64,000 nt of DNA from Paguma larvata (Eukaryota; Chordata; Mammalia; Carnivora; Viverridae). A program made the position numbers and the translations under genes. The stretch spans positions 21,741,167-21,805,166 of the forward strand of contig CM057839.1 of assembly GCA_030068075.1 (NCBI GenBank), given 5' to 3'. Below are positions 1 through 11,555 of this stretch, one piece after another (the first letter of the stretch is position 1; every line of letters starts with the position of its first letter). A model generated the notes under the pieces. That model searched no databases and was not told the origin of the DNA. It was given only the letters and a program-made list of their open reading frames with translations.

Positions 1-1860
1 TTTAAAAATTATTTTAGTATTCTCTTTTATTTATTTAATATAATTTCCAGATTATATTAACACAACTCCAAGTTATTCAGGTGGGTGAGGAAAAAGTGTA
101 GGGTACACTTTCCTAATGATTGCTTATAGGAGATATTTGAAATATTATATTTTATGAGTCAAATTTGGAGGTATTCCAGTTTCTGATCATCCCTGGCAGG
201 GCTATTTTTGTCGAGACACATAAAATAAGAATGACCAAAACATTTTTCTCAAGATTAAATGAGCTGGAACAGCAAGAGGAGGACTTATTTTAACGGACAC
301 CAATCAATCATGTCATAACGGAACATCTGTTGTACCGATGAAACATGGAGGGTGGTCATTAAGTGTGGAAACACAGATAATATTATTTTATCTGTATAGT
401 AATATATAATATATATGCTAAATATGTCAACACACCTATTCATTAGGAATAGTCACTTATGTTTCCAGAATCACATTACTGTGTTGTTAAAATCAGGTCA
501 TGAATAATTTATGTACATTTAAATAATTTTCCTATAAAATGAAGTGAGTTACATTTTTCTTAATTTTTCTTACTGGTTCAGTGTGTACATCATTCCCATT
601 TCACCTGCTTTTAGTCACAGTCAATCATTGGAGAAATATGGAAGAAAAGGAGATAAAGAAATAGTTCTAATATTTATTAGTATTACGATGCCAATCCATA
701 TCAAAAGTTCATCACCTGGTGACTAGAGATGGAGGACAACTAAAGGTCTTGAATATGTTAAGCCTATAAAAGTGACTTGTTCCCTCTCATAACTGTATAA
801 GAAATAGTCTACTCTTTTCTAAAACTGGAACTCTGAGATGTGATACTCTAACAATTATCCATAATGGAAAGACTTATGAGAGGGCGGAGCATTAATTGAC
901 GGTGTAGATCATGTTAAATATGATCCGTATTTACTTCCTGTGACTTCACACAGGCTTATTAGGATCTGGTGACAATCCAGTCCAGATTCTCCCTCCCACT
1001 CCCAATCATCCTCAATTCCACACATCCTGAGTGTCTCTGCCTTATTTTAGGAGCATTACCTTGACAGACAGAATTATTTAAAAATTTCTAGCACAAATCC
1101 GAATCGGTCAGTGCCTGATAAAAATGAAAGGGATTTATTGCCGTCACAGCATTGAAAGAAATGACAATGTGCATTGTCCTTTATATTTCTGTTTTTAAAA
1201 CATATTATATTGGCTGACCTTTGTTTTATGAGGCTTAAAGCTTTCACAGTTAGTGGCTGTGGTAGTGGTGGTAGGGGTGGCGATGGTAAGCTCTTTTTAA
1301 AAAAAATAATACTAAATAGAGTACCTTGAAATGTTATTGAAGAGATGATAACGTAAGCATATTTATGGGCTTTGCCAGCGTCTTGGATGGTACCATACAG
1401 ATGTTTTATAATTTGAAAAAATTAAATAAGTGAAAATATGAAAAATCAATAAAACTAATGTTCTCTTGATATAGAATGTATTGGACTTATCTCATAAGAC
1501 ATTATTTAATTTAAGGCAGATAGGGATATTTTTCACAACTTGGAATTAGACATTTATACTCAATAACCCATTTAAATTGTTTTCCCTCAAGTCTTTTATA
1601 GGATCCCATGGTGTCTCTGATCAGAGTTCAAAACAAACTAATACCTAGGTTTTTATTTCAAAGGAGATATTAAAAAGAAGAATAATTGGCATAGTAAAAC
1701 ATTTTAAAAATATGGAAGAAAGTGATACTTTAGATAACCTCAAAGACTATGAAGGCACTCATCCATCAAAAGGATATAACCAACAACTAGCAGTATTAAG
1801 CAAAAGATTGATTTGGACAAGTTAACATGGGTACAAGAGATATAAGTTGATACTGAATTT
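1..1860. other. Unassigned AT-rich intergenic DNA
   Basis: No recognisable gene or repeat is seen. The sequence is AT-rich with short T and A runs and a small GGT-rich patch near 1258-1287. The only open frame over 60 codons (544-726) has no recognisable motif and no coding-like composition, so it is treated as chance. Confidence 0.5.
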
Positions 1861-2044
1861 TTTAAAATTAATTTATCTATTTCGAGGGCGGGGGAGGAGC
1901 AGAAAGAGGGAGAGAGAGAATCCCAAGAGGATTCATGCTGTCAGTGCAGAGAATGAGATGGGCTCGATCTAGGGAACTGTGAGATCATGGCCTGAGCTGA
2001 AATCAAGAATCATACACTTAACCTACTGAGCCACCCAGGCTCCC
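1861..2044 (-). mobile_element. CAN-SINE, old diverged copy
   Basis: Read on the minus strand, it has the tRNA-Lys-like head (its reverse complement ends 'ccacccaggctccc'), the 'gatcatgacctgag'-type block, the CT-rich segment (here GA-rich 1890-1920) and the A-rich tail. Many substitutions and a shortened middle make it older than most copies in this window. It lies just upstream of an MLT1-like LTR. Confidence 0.85.
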
Positions 2045-2127
2045 GACAGTTTTTATTTTTATTATAATTTTAGTTATGGTGTTCTTTGTAGATAGAATTT
2101 GAAAGTATAAATGTATAAGGTATGGGC

Positions 2128-2480
2128 TGAGTTGTAACCCCTCATAATTCATATGTTAAAATCCTAAACCCCAGTACTTCAGGATGTGAGCTAGTATTTG
2201 GAGCTAGTGTCTCTAAACAGGTAATTAAATTGACCTGAACTCTGATATGACAGGTGTCTCTATAAGATAAGGACATAAGACACGGTCAGAGGAAAGACTA
2301 TAGGAAGACACTGGAGAAACCTGCCGTCTATAAATGATGGAGAATGGCCTCAGAAGAAGCCAACCCTGCTGACACTGGACTTGAACTTCCATTCTCCAAA
2401 ATTGTGAAAACATAAATTCTTGTGGTTTAGGCCACCCAGTCTGGAGTGTGTTGTATGACAGCCCTAGTAAATTAATATAG
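2128..2480 (+). mobile_element. MLT1/MST-like LTR (ERVL-MaLR)
   Basis: The order of blocks matches MaLR solo LTRs: 'gagttgtaacccctcat..ttcatatgttaaaatcctaa' near the start, 'ctctataagataaggaca' in the middle, and 'gtgaaaacataaattcttgtgg' then 'gccacccagtctg' at the end, where the polyadenylation region of these LTRs lies. No flanking internal region or second LTR is seen, so this is a solo or decayed copy. The minus-strand frame over it (2225-2500) is not a gene. Confidence 0.75.
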
Positions 2481-3825
2481 AACATATATTTATCTATCAT
2501 TTATTTGTGACATGCTTTTAAACCTAATCATGTAAATACCTTCTTATATTATTGAAATCGACTTCTTGTTTCATAAAATTTAATAGTAATGTAGGAATAA
2601 ACAAAATATCATAAATATTGCACTATCGTTTCTTGTATATATTAATCCTTCCCCTATAATTAGAGATTCTGGATCATAATGGAGTACATTTTAGCAATTA
2701 TTTTCCTTATTTATATTAATAGAAATTAATTAATATATTTATATTAACCTTTAATAAGTTAATACTTTCACTGGGAATTTAAGAAGCAGAAATTTAGTCA
2801 TATATGCTCTTTCAGGGGAAAATACATATAATATCACTATATGCCTTGATGATCCACTACTATTGAATTATATGGTGATTATCAATGGATTATGGACTGT
2901 TAGGTTAGGATGGCCAAAAATTCAAAATGGAATCTTAAAATATATATTAACTTTCTACCTAAATTTATTTGTAAATGGAACACATTTTTCATTCATTTTG
3001 CTACTATGCAATGTATTTCATACATGGCAAAAAAAACTCAAAGTTTGGTGAAGCTAATTATTTAAATTAATTTAAATATATTAAAATATTATAGTAATGA
3101 CATAATAATAAAGATACAGTATAAATAGTTTAAGAAGAGAATGAGTAAAAGGAATTTGTTCAGTATTCATCTCATTTTATTTTCCGTTCCTAGTGTGATG
3201 ATGCCAAACGTAGTCATTCTCTAATGCCTCTGTGGCCTAAGACTTCAATACATGAATGTACTGCCTTAGGAGAGAAAACTGTATATGTTCAAATTATTAT
3301 TCTATTGCTATGTTTTCAGTTGCATTTGTTTTTTTCAATTTCTTATATTTCCACATTTTAGAAATTCCAGGATATTTCTTACACTAAATAGTGTTTGGCA
3401 AATACCTTTTTTTTTTCATATGAAGAATCAGTTACAACTCTGCTTTGAGACTGAGCACACGGCTTGCTTTCCTCCAGGTGGATTTTTGACAATTGAGCAG
3501 CGATTCCAAAAGAGATGGCCATCATCATTCACGTCATTTCACATTGAGTCTTTTACATAATAAACATCAAACCCTGATATGCCGGTGTCTTCACACCAAC
3601 AGTGTCCACAAAGATCCATCACAAACACCATCTGAAGGTGGAGTCTGGTAACTATTGACAAGTAGTCTGGGAATTTTTACCAATGAAGCAATTGGGATTG
3701 CCTTTTACTAGTCAGATGAAATAACTGGGACTTGAGATATTGCCCAAGTTATGTTTCCAAAACAGTGAGTAAAGAAATAGATAAAAATCTCCTCGGAAAT
3801 GGTTTATGTATTAAGCAGAGGAAGG
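2481..3825. other. Unassigned AT-rich DNA
   Basis: No repeat family or gene is recognised. The segment 3430-3760 is less AT-rich than its surroundings and has a 91-codon open frame ending at 3560. No domain, splice pair or poly(A) structure supports a gene there. Confidence 0.4.
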
Positions 3826-3945
3826 GAGTACCTGACTGGCTTGATAGGAGACTTTGAGCATGTGACTCTTGATCTTGGCATGGTGAGTTTGACCTCCCAT
3901 GACGGGCATAGCGAATACTTTAAATAAATATTTTTTTAAAGTGTC
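3826..3945 (+). mobile_element. CAN-SINE fragment, short form
   Basis: The stretch shows the diverged head ('gggagtacctgactggct'), then 'gagcatgtgactcttgatctt', a B-box-like 'gtgagtttgacctccc' and a tail 'tttaaataaatat'. It lacks the CT-rich middle of the felid form. It fits an old short carnivore tRNA-Lys SINE. Confidence 0.65.
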
Positions 3946-4180
3946 AGCAAAGAAAAAAAAAGGAGAGGTGATTAATCTAATATTTTGAAAGTATAACAGC
4001 AGAAAAGGAAAATGATTTATCAAGGAGTTTTATGGTCATATTTTTTAAATGTTATTAGTATAAAAAGTTCTACATAACAGAAGGGAAAATCTGTTAAAAT
4101 TCTAGATATTAGAAAATTTGTGTGGTAAGTAAAAGTTCCATAAAAATGTATGAATCCAGTAGATATTTATTATAATTTTT

Positions 4181-4363
4181 CCAAGTTTATTTATTTTGAG
4201 AGAGAGCTGGGGACGGACAGAGAAAGAAGGAGAGAGAGACAATCCATGCAGGCTCGCATTGTCAGTGCAGAGCCCAGCATGGGGCTAGAACTCATGAACC
4301 ATGAGATCATGACCTGAGCTGAATTCAAGAGTCAGACACTTAACCCACTGACCAGGTGCCCCC
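4181..4363 (-). mobile_element. CAN-SINE, old copy
   Basis: The minus-strand head is at the right end (reverse complement 'gaccaggtgcccc') and the tail is at 4181-4196 ('tttatttattttgag'). The GA-rich block at 4200-4240 is the complement of the CT-rich region. Divergence is moderate and no clear target-site duplication is seen. Confidence 0.85.
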
Positions 4364-4880
4364 ATGCAGCAGACGTTTAATAATAATTTATCATTAAAAT
4401 AATACTTTATATATCTAAGATTGTTGTCATTTCATGAGTATAAGTAAAAGAACAAGACACAATTTCCTCAAATTCATGGCTGTTACTCGAACATATATTT
4501 GGCTGATAACTCCACAAGTTAACTGTCTTCCACAACTCACTTTAGGCTTTTAAAATTAGTAGTGTTTACAAAGTATATATGACCATACAAGTAGAAACAT
4601 CATTAAAAAACTTTCTGCAGTTCTTGATTTGCAATATTGAAATTATAATAAATCTGAGCTCACTCCTATTTCTTTTTCTTTTCAAATTTTTATTTAAACT
4701 CTAGTTAGCAATATTTCTAATTATTTTCTCCATTTTTTTAAAACTAGGGCTATTGCTAACAGAAAAAAAAAAAAAAAAAACGTGTGTATACGAATTAGAA
4801 ATAAGAATTGTACAAAGTCCACTAGGGGACTTCTGATCTAGATGGACATGAAGCACACTCTGTGACGTTACTGCTTTCCA
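4364..4880. other. Unassigned AT-rich DNA with an A run
   Basis: No gene is seen. An uninterrupted A run of about 18 lies at 4763-4780 and is followed by 'cgtgtgtatacg'. It could be the tail of an unrecognised retroposon, but no body is identifiable upstream. Confidence 0.4.
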
Positions 4881-4899
4881 CTGAGCTTCAGTGATTCTT

Positions 4900-5122
4900 T
4901 TTTTTTTTTTAATGTTTTATTTATTTTTGAGAGAGAGAGAGAGAGAGAGACAGCGTGAGCAGGGAAAGGACAAAGAGAGAGAGGGAGACACAGAATCCAA
5001 AGACAGGCTCCAGGCTCTGAGCTGTCAGCACAGAGCCTGTCACGGGGCTCGAACCCACTAACCGTGAGATCGTGACTTGAGCCAAAGTTGGACGCTTAAC
5101 CCACTGAGCCACCCAGGCGCCC
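4900..5122 (-). mobile_element. CAN-SINE (felid SINEC_Fc-like) with 19-bp TSD
   Basis: This is a full-length minus-strand copy: T-run and 'ttatttatttttgag' tail complement, (GA)n, 'gctgtcagcacagagcc' and the head complement ending 'ccacccaggcgcccc'. It is flanked by an essentially perfect direct repeat, 'ctgagcttcagtgattctt', at 4881-4899 and 5123-5141. This is the signature of L1-mediated target-primed insertion. The open frame 4921-5112 is the SINE read as protein and is not a gene. Confidence 0.95.
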
Positions 5123-5141
5123 CTGAGCTTCAGTGATTCTT

Positions 5142-5779
5142 AAAATATTGTAAATATTGACAAACGCAATGCCCTGCTCATAAACATAAATTCCAGTGCT
5201 TCAGAAAAACAGAAATTATAAAGGACCAATGAGGGACCAAAACAAGTAGAAGTTAATGGGGAAGGTGGTAAGGAACGGTATTTAGACAGGATATGGCAAC
5301 TTATGGAAATGTAGCCACTTTTGCAGAAGCAAAAAGAAGCCCCTCACAGACAGAATTTGGTTCAGATGTGGAGACTGATGATGCCACACACACATCAGGA
5401 AGGTATAAAGTACTTGTCACTGACATACTCCTGGTACACAGCTCAGGATATTTTGTAGTGATTAGTGATGAGGCCTGGGTGAAGGTTTTTCTATGTAGGT
5501 GATGTGGGGCTTGAATCTTCCACTGGTGTCACAGGAAAGAGCAACCAACATTCTTACCCCCTTACCCGGATGTAGGACAGACAGGAAGATGGAGAACGAG
5601 GCTTAAAAGCTATCAGCCTTCATCCACCATAAAGTGGGGTCAGACTTCTTATTAAAGAATTATTTCGGAGAAATAAAAATAGAGCAATGCCACTGGCCTG
5701 GGGACAGTGATCACTGATGCGATTAAGTTAGGCTTCCAACCTAACTTAGGTTAGGCTACTAACCTCATGGGTTATTTCA
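5142..5779. other. Unassigned single-copy-like segment
   Basis: No repeat family is recognised. The composition is less AT-rich than the surroundings. It contains an exon-like stretch (5290-5402) and a small inverted repeat near 5724-5750 ('taagttagg' facing 'aacctaactta'). The function is unknown. Confidence 0.4.
5290..5402 (+). other. Exon-like segment, unproven
   Basis: The segment begins after an AG at 5288-5289 and ends before a GT at 5403 (AAG|GTATAAAG). It is open in one frame for 37 codons, from Asp-Met-Ala-Thr-Tyr, with an acidic, Ser/Thr-rich composition (PSQTEFGSDVETDD). The frame continues past the donor to 5502. The acceptor has a poor pyrimidine tract and the donor lacks +5G, so the splice signals are weak. 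No family is recognised. It may be a chance open frame, a pseudogene piece or a true exon. Confidence 0.2.
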
Positions 5780-6250
5780 CAGGAGAATAAATTCAATGGC
5801 CAGTAAATTTATAAAAGGGGTACCTAATTTCACTAATAAAGAGAAATGAAATAAAATGAAATAGTTTTACCCATCAGAATGTTTGTTTGTTTGTTTTTGG
5901 CGGGGGGGGGGGTTGATAATGAGTATGGAGGAGGAGCCTAAAATTGTTGGTGGGACAGTTGTTTTGGAGCGCATTTTGACACACTCGATACAATTGGAAG
6001 TGACTTAGAAACTAGGAAGGTTTCATCTTAGGAAAGAGATGATCAATGGCCCATCAGTTCTCACCATGGAAAACTGGAAATAGACTCGGCATTTAATAAT
6101 GTGGAAATAGATTAATCAAAATGATGTAATTATAAGATGGCATATACATAAAAGAGTTTTCAAAACTAATTAAAAATAAAGCAAGATATCACCTATAATT
6201 TTATATGTTTTTTTATATTTCTCAATTAATTTGAATATTGATTATGGAAA
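5780..6250 (+). mobile_element. Old LINE-1 3' ORF2 relic
   Basis: Recognisable decayed L1 ORF2-end landmarks occur in order: 'ttttacccatcagaatg', 'aaaattgttggtgggacag' and 'gcccatcagttctcaccatgg'. The last corresponds to the 'ccatcaatgg' segment of L1. No frame is intact. A (GTTT)n run and a G run (5880-5912) have grown inside it. Confidence 0.6.
5880..5912 (+). repeat. (GTTT)n followed by a G run
   Basis: About four GTTT units are followed by a G-rich run ('ggcgggggggggggg') ending at 5912. The length is probably polymorphic. A single G run cannot form an intramolecular G-quadruplex by itself. Confidence 0.8.
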
Positions 6251-6584
6251 TGTTTATCTTTAATTTTGGAAATAGTTGAAATGCTAAACATTTAACATAT
6301 CACATTTGGCGTTTTGGAGAATATATGACTGTAAATGGGGGATAAGTAGAATCAAAGTATAAGCATAAATCTAGGTGAGTACTATGACATTAAATAGTAT
6401 TTTAATAAAATTGTTTTTGTACTGCGCATTTGAGATTTCATTATTGCACAGAATACACGAAGTAACACAAAGTTAAAAGAAATACACTCGATAAGGAATT
6501 TATTGTTGATTTGCTCATCTCATATATTTATTAAATATTTACTCTTTGTTGGGTAATTAGAATCCACACACACCCCCCAAAAGT
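6251..6584. other. Unassigned AT-rich DNA
   Basis: Nothing recognisable is present. It separates the old L1 relic from the next SINE. Confidence 0.4.
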
Positions 6585-6599
6585 TAACCATATCATTTC

Positions 6600-6816
6600 C
6601 TTTTTTTTTTTTTTAATGTTTATTTATTTTTGAGAGAGAGAGAGAGACAGAGAGTGAGTCGGGGTGAGTCAGAGAGACAGAGACACAGAATCGAAGCAGG
6701 CTCCAGGCTCTGAGCTGTAAGCACAGAGCCTGATGCAGGGCTCGAAACCATGAACTGTGAACCCATGACTTGAGCCGAAGTCAGACGCTTAACTGACTGA
6801 GTCACCCAGGTGCCCC
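6600..6816 (-). mobile_element. CAN-SINE with imperfect TSD
   Basis: A full-length minus-strand copy with a 14-nt T run at the left. The flanks 'taaccatatcatttc' (6585-6599) and 'taactatattatttc' (6817-6831) differ at two sites and are read as an aged target-site duplication. The open frame 6620-6805 is a read-through of the SINE. Confidence 0.93.
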
Positions 6817-6847
6817 TAACTATATTATTTCTATTTAATAGAAATAT

Positions 6848-7058
6848 GTTTTTTTTTAATGTTTATTTACTTTTGAGAGACATAAAGACAGAGCGTGAGC
6901 AGGAGAAGGGCAGAGAGAGAGGGAGACAGAGAATCTGAAGCAGACTCCAGGCTCTGAGCCATCATTACAGAGCCCGACATGGGGCTTGAACTGACAGACC
7001 TTGAGATCATGACCTGAGCCGAGGTCGGCCACCCAACTGACAGCAATCCAGGCGCCCC
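6848..7058 (-). mobile_element. CAN-SINE
   Basis: A minus-strand copy only about 30 bases from the previous one in the same orientation. The head region is altered: 'acccaactgacagcaatcc' in place of the usual 'ccgactgagccacc'. The open frame 6856-7083 is SINE-derived. Confidence 0.9.
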
Positions 7059-7615
7059 CAGAAGATAGAAGTTTAACGCTCACGTTAAAATGTTAACTAA
7101 AACCTTAGGTCTTATAACTGAAAAGTGAAAAAAAAAATTAAACTGATTTTTTTCTTATAACAAGTCAATTATTTCCCTTAATATTCTACTACTTAGCTAG
7201 AATATGTAGCCATTAAATCCTACCGAACATATAATTCCAATTATTTTCAATATTGTTAGTGGTAGAATATGCAATATAAGTACTTCCCTCATATTTTCTA
7301 AGGTATGAACCATTACTGCAAAATCTAGCCATTTCCAAAAGATTTGTGTGAATATGAGCCATATACAAAGGATCTACCATGCAAACTCAAAATTTATGAT
7401 ACACATAGCCAAAGGACTAATGTATAAAACATTCCTTTAGAGAGTTTATGGAAAAAAAAAAACTTTACGATGTCTTTCAATAATATATAGATATTGGTTG
7501 ACAGGATGGCTAAAATTGATATAAAACCCTGTCCTTAATTTATTATTATACTAAGCAACTCATCTTTGCTAGGTAATATTTATGTACTATACATCCTCAA
7601 TCAAAGGTGCCAACT
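7059..7615. other. Unassigned AT-rich DNA
   Basis: No gene or family is recognised. Confidence 0.4.
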
Positions 7616-8085
7616 GTGGTGGTATGAATAAAGGCCTCTCAAAAATGTTCATATCCTATGAATTTGCTAATTTACATGACTATAGAGATATTACAGATGT
7701 AATTAAGTATTGAGAAGGGGAGATTAACCTGAATTATCAGGCCCACCCAATCTAATCACAGAGTCCTTGAAAACAGAGAACCTTTCCTGGATGAAGTCAG
7801 TCAAGGAGATATCACCAGGAAGGAGTCAGAGAGATTATTGTTATCTTCGAATTTGAAGATAGAGGAAGGAGGCCACTGCCAAGGAACTTAGCAGCCTCTA
7901 GAAACTAGGAGAGGCAAGGAAATTCACTTTCTCCAGAGCCTCTGAAAGTAACAGAGCTCTGCCAATGCTTTGGTTTTAGTCCAGTGAGACCTGTGCCAGA
8001 CTTCCGATACATAGAACTATATATAACATAATTAATTTCTGTTATTTTAAGCCACTAGGTTTGTGGTAATTCTTCTATAAGCCAA
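7616..8085 (+). mobile_element. MLT1-like LTR (ERVL-MaLR)
   Basis: The MaLR LTR layout is visible: 'tggtatgaataaaggcctctc' near the start, 'gcccacccaatctaatcac' in the first half, 'ggccactgccaaggaact' and 'agcctctagaaactagg' in the middle, 'ccagtgagacctgtgccag' late, and 'gttattttaagccactagg' then 'tttgtggtaattctt' at the end. No internal region is attached. It ends where a purine-rich simple repeat begins. Confidence 0.75.
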
Positions 8086-8097
8086 AGAAATTAAAAC

Positions 8098-8195
8098 AAA
8101 CTGGAAGGAAGAAGGGAAGGAAGAAAGTAAGAAAAGGAAGGAGGGTGAAGGAAGGGAGGGAAGAAAAAGAGAGACAAAGAAAGAAAGCAAAAAAT
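8098..8195 (+). repeat. Purine-rich (GGAA/GAAA) low-complexity tract
   Basis: Nearly 100 bases of A and G in imperfect GGAAGGAA, GAAA and GGGA units immediately follow the MLT1-like LTR. The minus-strand open frame 8047-8343 is only the complement of this tract plus its flanks. Confidence 0.85.
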
Positions 8196-9480
8196 GAATT
8201 ATACTTCTGCCAAGTGAAAAAACGTTTCTGAAATCTTGAAGTTGATAGCTTCCAAACATTGGGTTCATAATTCTTTTTAACCTTAGTTCATTATCTAAAA
8301 ACAGAAATGAATAAGTAAATGGGGAATCCCAAATTATCTCCATAAACCTCTGAGATAAATGAAAATAAGTATCATGAGAATTTTAGTGACTGCTTATACA
8401 TTATTCCAGAAAATTGGTGTTAGAAAAATCACATTAGCAATAAGTATCAAGGCAATGATGTCTTGAGAAATAAAGCAAGGTAACACAAAGCATACAGACA
8501 TTTCCAAAGGCAGGAAAGAGACTCAAAACATGACCTTACAAACTCTCAAGTCACTCCATCCTCACCCCAAAATCAATCTATCAATATATATTTTCTAGTT
8601 CTCTTATACTAAGTAATATGGAAATGAAATATACCACCAATTTTGAGGAAGTATCCTTTTCTCTGTGTAGTTGAAACTTTGTTATAAAGAGAGAGTACTA
8701 GCACTTACAAAACTAGTCAGTTAATTATAAACTAGATGTTAATTATAAAAAGTAACAGACATAATTGCATTTCATTTATAACTAAAGTAATATTTCAGTT
8801 AATTTTTCATATGAATGAAAAGTGACTACATATGAAAAAGAAGCATTTTCTGGAATTGAATTATTTACAAAAATTAATATCAATACATACTATGTTTATT
8901 AAAATGGGCATATATAAGACCAATTACTCTGAAAAACACAATACATTAATTTATTGAGTTTAAATACATAGGTTTCTGTGATATTTTGAATGATACATAT
9001 TTATTTCATTAAGCAATTTTCGTTCAACAGAAATTATTCTACGATTACAGGTGAACACTTTTCTTAGAGTAATGTATTTTTGTCCGAGTATTATTTCTTA
9101 GAAAATATTTATTGACTTCAGTTATAAAAATAATCATTCACATATAAATAAAATATAACTGTTGATTGCAGGCATTATAATTTTCATTAACCTTAAAACA
9201 TACATACATTTTATGGTTTAAGTAAATTAAATATTTAAAATTGAGGATTACTGTGCTTCCAAAATAACAAATCTGATGGTGGGAGAATTATAAACATATA
9301 TGAAAAAAACAATTCTTAAATTTAAATAAGCAAAAGGGATTCATTTCAGGTGCATATACCTTGAATTTCTTTTAGCTTTTACATGATTCTGTTTTAGTCT
9401 ATCATGTAAGTTTCCAAAATTTAGTTTATTTAATTATATTTTCAAATGTGGTCTATTTAAATAGATGTAACAAGCATTAA
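8196..9480. other. Unassigned, very AT-rich DNA
   Basis: No gene, splice pair or known repeat is recognised in about 1.3 kb. Confidence 0.4.
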
Positions 9481-9930
9481 CAGTTAATTCAATAAAAAGT
9501 AATCCAGAATACTAAAAAAACTCTCAACAAACAAAAAAGCAGGATCAGATAGCTTCACAGGTGAATTCTACCTAACATTTTAAGAAGAGTTAATACCTCT
9601 TCTTCTCAAACTATTCCAAAAAAAAAAAAAAAAATAGAAAAGAAAGGAAAACTTCCACATTCATTCTATGAAGCCAGTATTATTCTGATACCAAAACAAG
9701 ATAAAGACACTCCAGAAAAAAAAGATAACTACAGACCAAAATGACTGATGAACATAGATGTGAAAACCTTCAACAAAAAACTAGCAAAGAGAAAAAAAAA
9801 TACTAGCAAACAGAATCTAATAACACATTAAAAAAATGACTCACCATGATCAAGTGGGTTATATTCACAGGATGCAAGGGAGGTTTAATATTCACATAGA
9901 GCAATCCTATTTTTGCATCAAAAATAATAA

Positions 9931-10120
9931 AACACTTAAGCATCCAACTCTATATTTTGGTTCAGATCACAATCTCACAGTTCTTGAGTTCGAGCCCCTT
10001 AACATTAACAGGCTCTGCACTGGTAGTGGGATTCTCTTTCTCTTGTTCTCTCTCTGCTTCTCTTTCTCTTTGTCTCTCTCTAAAAATAAATACATAAACT
10101 TAAAAAAAAAAAAAAAAAAA
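9931..10120 (+). mobile_element. CAN-SINE inside L1, 5'-truncated
   Basis: It starts within the head ('agcatccaact'), so about 25 bases with the A box are missing. The B-box part 'gagttcgagcccc' is kept. It ends with a CT-rich block and a tail 'aataaatacataaac' plus 18 A. L1 resumes on both sides ('aaaataataaaacact' and 'cttaaccaaagaggt'), which proves insertion into L1. The 105-codon open frame at 9836-10153 is a chimera of L1 and SINE. Confidence 0.9.
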
Positions 10121-10616
10121 CTTAACCAAAGAGGTAAAAGACCTGTACTCTGAAAAGTATAAAATGTTGATGAAAGAAATGAAGATACATTCCATGCTCA
10201 TGAATTGGATGAGTAAATATTGTTAAAAATCTATACTACCCAAAGCAATATACAAATCTAATGAAATTCCTATCAAAATACCAATAACACAGAAATAAAG
10301 CAAATAATTATAACATTTGTATGGAACCACAAAAGACACCAACAGAAAAAGCAGTTTTGAAAAAACAAAAACAAAACCGAACACTGGCAGTATCACAATT
10401 CCAGACCTTAAATTATATTATAAAGCTGTACTAATCAACTCAGTGTGATTCTGGCACAAAAATAGACACATATCAATAGAATAGAATAGAAAACCCAGAA
10501 AGAAACCTACAATTATATAATCAGCTAATCTTAGACAAATCGGAAATAACCAAAGGGAAAAAGAACATCTCTTGAACAAATGATGTTAGGGAAACTGTTT
10601 ATCTACATGCGAAAGA

Positions 10617-10868
10617 ATGAAACTTAATCACTCTCTTACATCATACACAGAAATCAACTCAAAATGGATTAACGACCTAATTGTAAGATCTGAAATCACA
10701 AAGATTCTAGAGGAGAGCAAAGGCAGTAATGTCTCTGACATTGGCCATAGGAACGTTTTTTTAGATATGTCTTCTGAGACAAGAGAAGTAAAAGTAAAAA
10801 ATAAACTATTGAGACTTTATCAAATTAAAAAGCTTCTGCACAGCAAAGGAAACAATCAAGAAAACTAA
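10617..10868 (+). pseudogene. L1 ORF2 C-terminal fragment
   Basis: This 83-codon open piece reads like L1 ORF2 downstream of the reverse transcriptase: 'INDLIVRSEITKILEE', then 'VFLDMSSETREVKVKNKL' and 'YQIKKLLHS'. It is a small part of a protein normally around 1,270 residues long, without catalytic residues, and lies in the composite L1 where stops flank it. It has no expected function. Confidence 0.8.
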
Positions 10869-11142
10869 AAGACAACCTATGGAATTGGGAAATATGTTTG
10901 CAAATGACATATCTAATAAAGGGTTAGTATCTAAAATACATAAAGAAATGACACAACTCTACACCCAAATTTTAATCCAATTAAAAGATGGGCAGAAGTC
11001 ATAAACATTTCTCCAAAGACATCCAATGGCCAACAGTCACTTAAAAAGATGCTCAACATCACTGATCATCAGGGAAATGCAAACCAAGAAGAATCAAATA
11101 TCACTTCACACCTGTCAAAATGAATAAGATGAGAAACACAAG

Positions 11143-11337
11143 AGGGGTTCCTGGGTGGCTAAGTCAGCTGATCATGCAACACTTGATTTCAGTTGACGTT
11201 ATGATCCTTGGGCCATGGGATCGAGCCCTGCATCAGGTTCTGTGCTGAGTGTGGAGCCTGATTAAGATTCTCTCTCTCTCTCTCTCTCCCTCTATCACTC
11301 TCCCTCACTCATGCTCTCTCTTTCTCTTTAAAATAAA
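11143..11337 (+). mobile_element. CAN-SINE, first of a tandem pair
   Basis: It starts 'ggggttcctgggtggct', has 'gatcgagccctgcatcagg', an uninterrupted (CT)n and ends 'ctttaaaataaaa'. The form lacks the 'gctgacagctcagagcctgg' duplication and looks like an older subfamily than the copy that follows 10 bases later. Confidence 0.9.
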
Positions 11338-11346
11338 AGCTAGTTA

Positions 11347-11555
11347 TGGGCTCCTGAGTGGCTCAGTCCGTTAAGCATCCAATTTCAGCTCAGGTCATGA
11401 TCTCTTGGTTCATGGGTTCAGGTCCTGCATCCGGCTCTGTGCTTACAGCTTAGGGCTTGGAGCCTGCTTCAGATTCTGTGTCTTCCTCTCTCTCTGCTTG
11501 CTTGTATTCTGTCTGTCCCTCTTTCTCTCAAAAATAAATAAACATTAAAAAAAAA
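11347..11555 (+). mobile_element. CAN-SINE, second of a tandem pair
   Basis: A full-length plus-strand copy with the longer felid middle ('cttggagcctgcttcagat') and tail 'aaaaataaataaacatt' plus A. Inside the composite L1, with the preceding SINE, it occupies the place of several hundred missing L1 bases. Confidence 0.92.

Noticed and set aside
4921..5112. A recurrent peptide (AQSVKRPTSAQV...SSPASGSVLTAQSLEPAS) at many loci
   Set aside because: It is the CAN-SINE read in one frame. The same frame appears at nearly every felid SINE copy, so it is not a gene family.
9836..10153. A 105-codon frame with apparent coding structure
   Set aside because: It crosses from L1 into an inserted SINE and ends in its poly(A), a chimera of two repeats.
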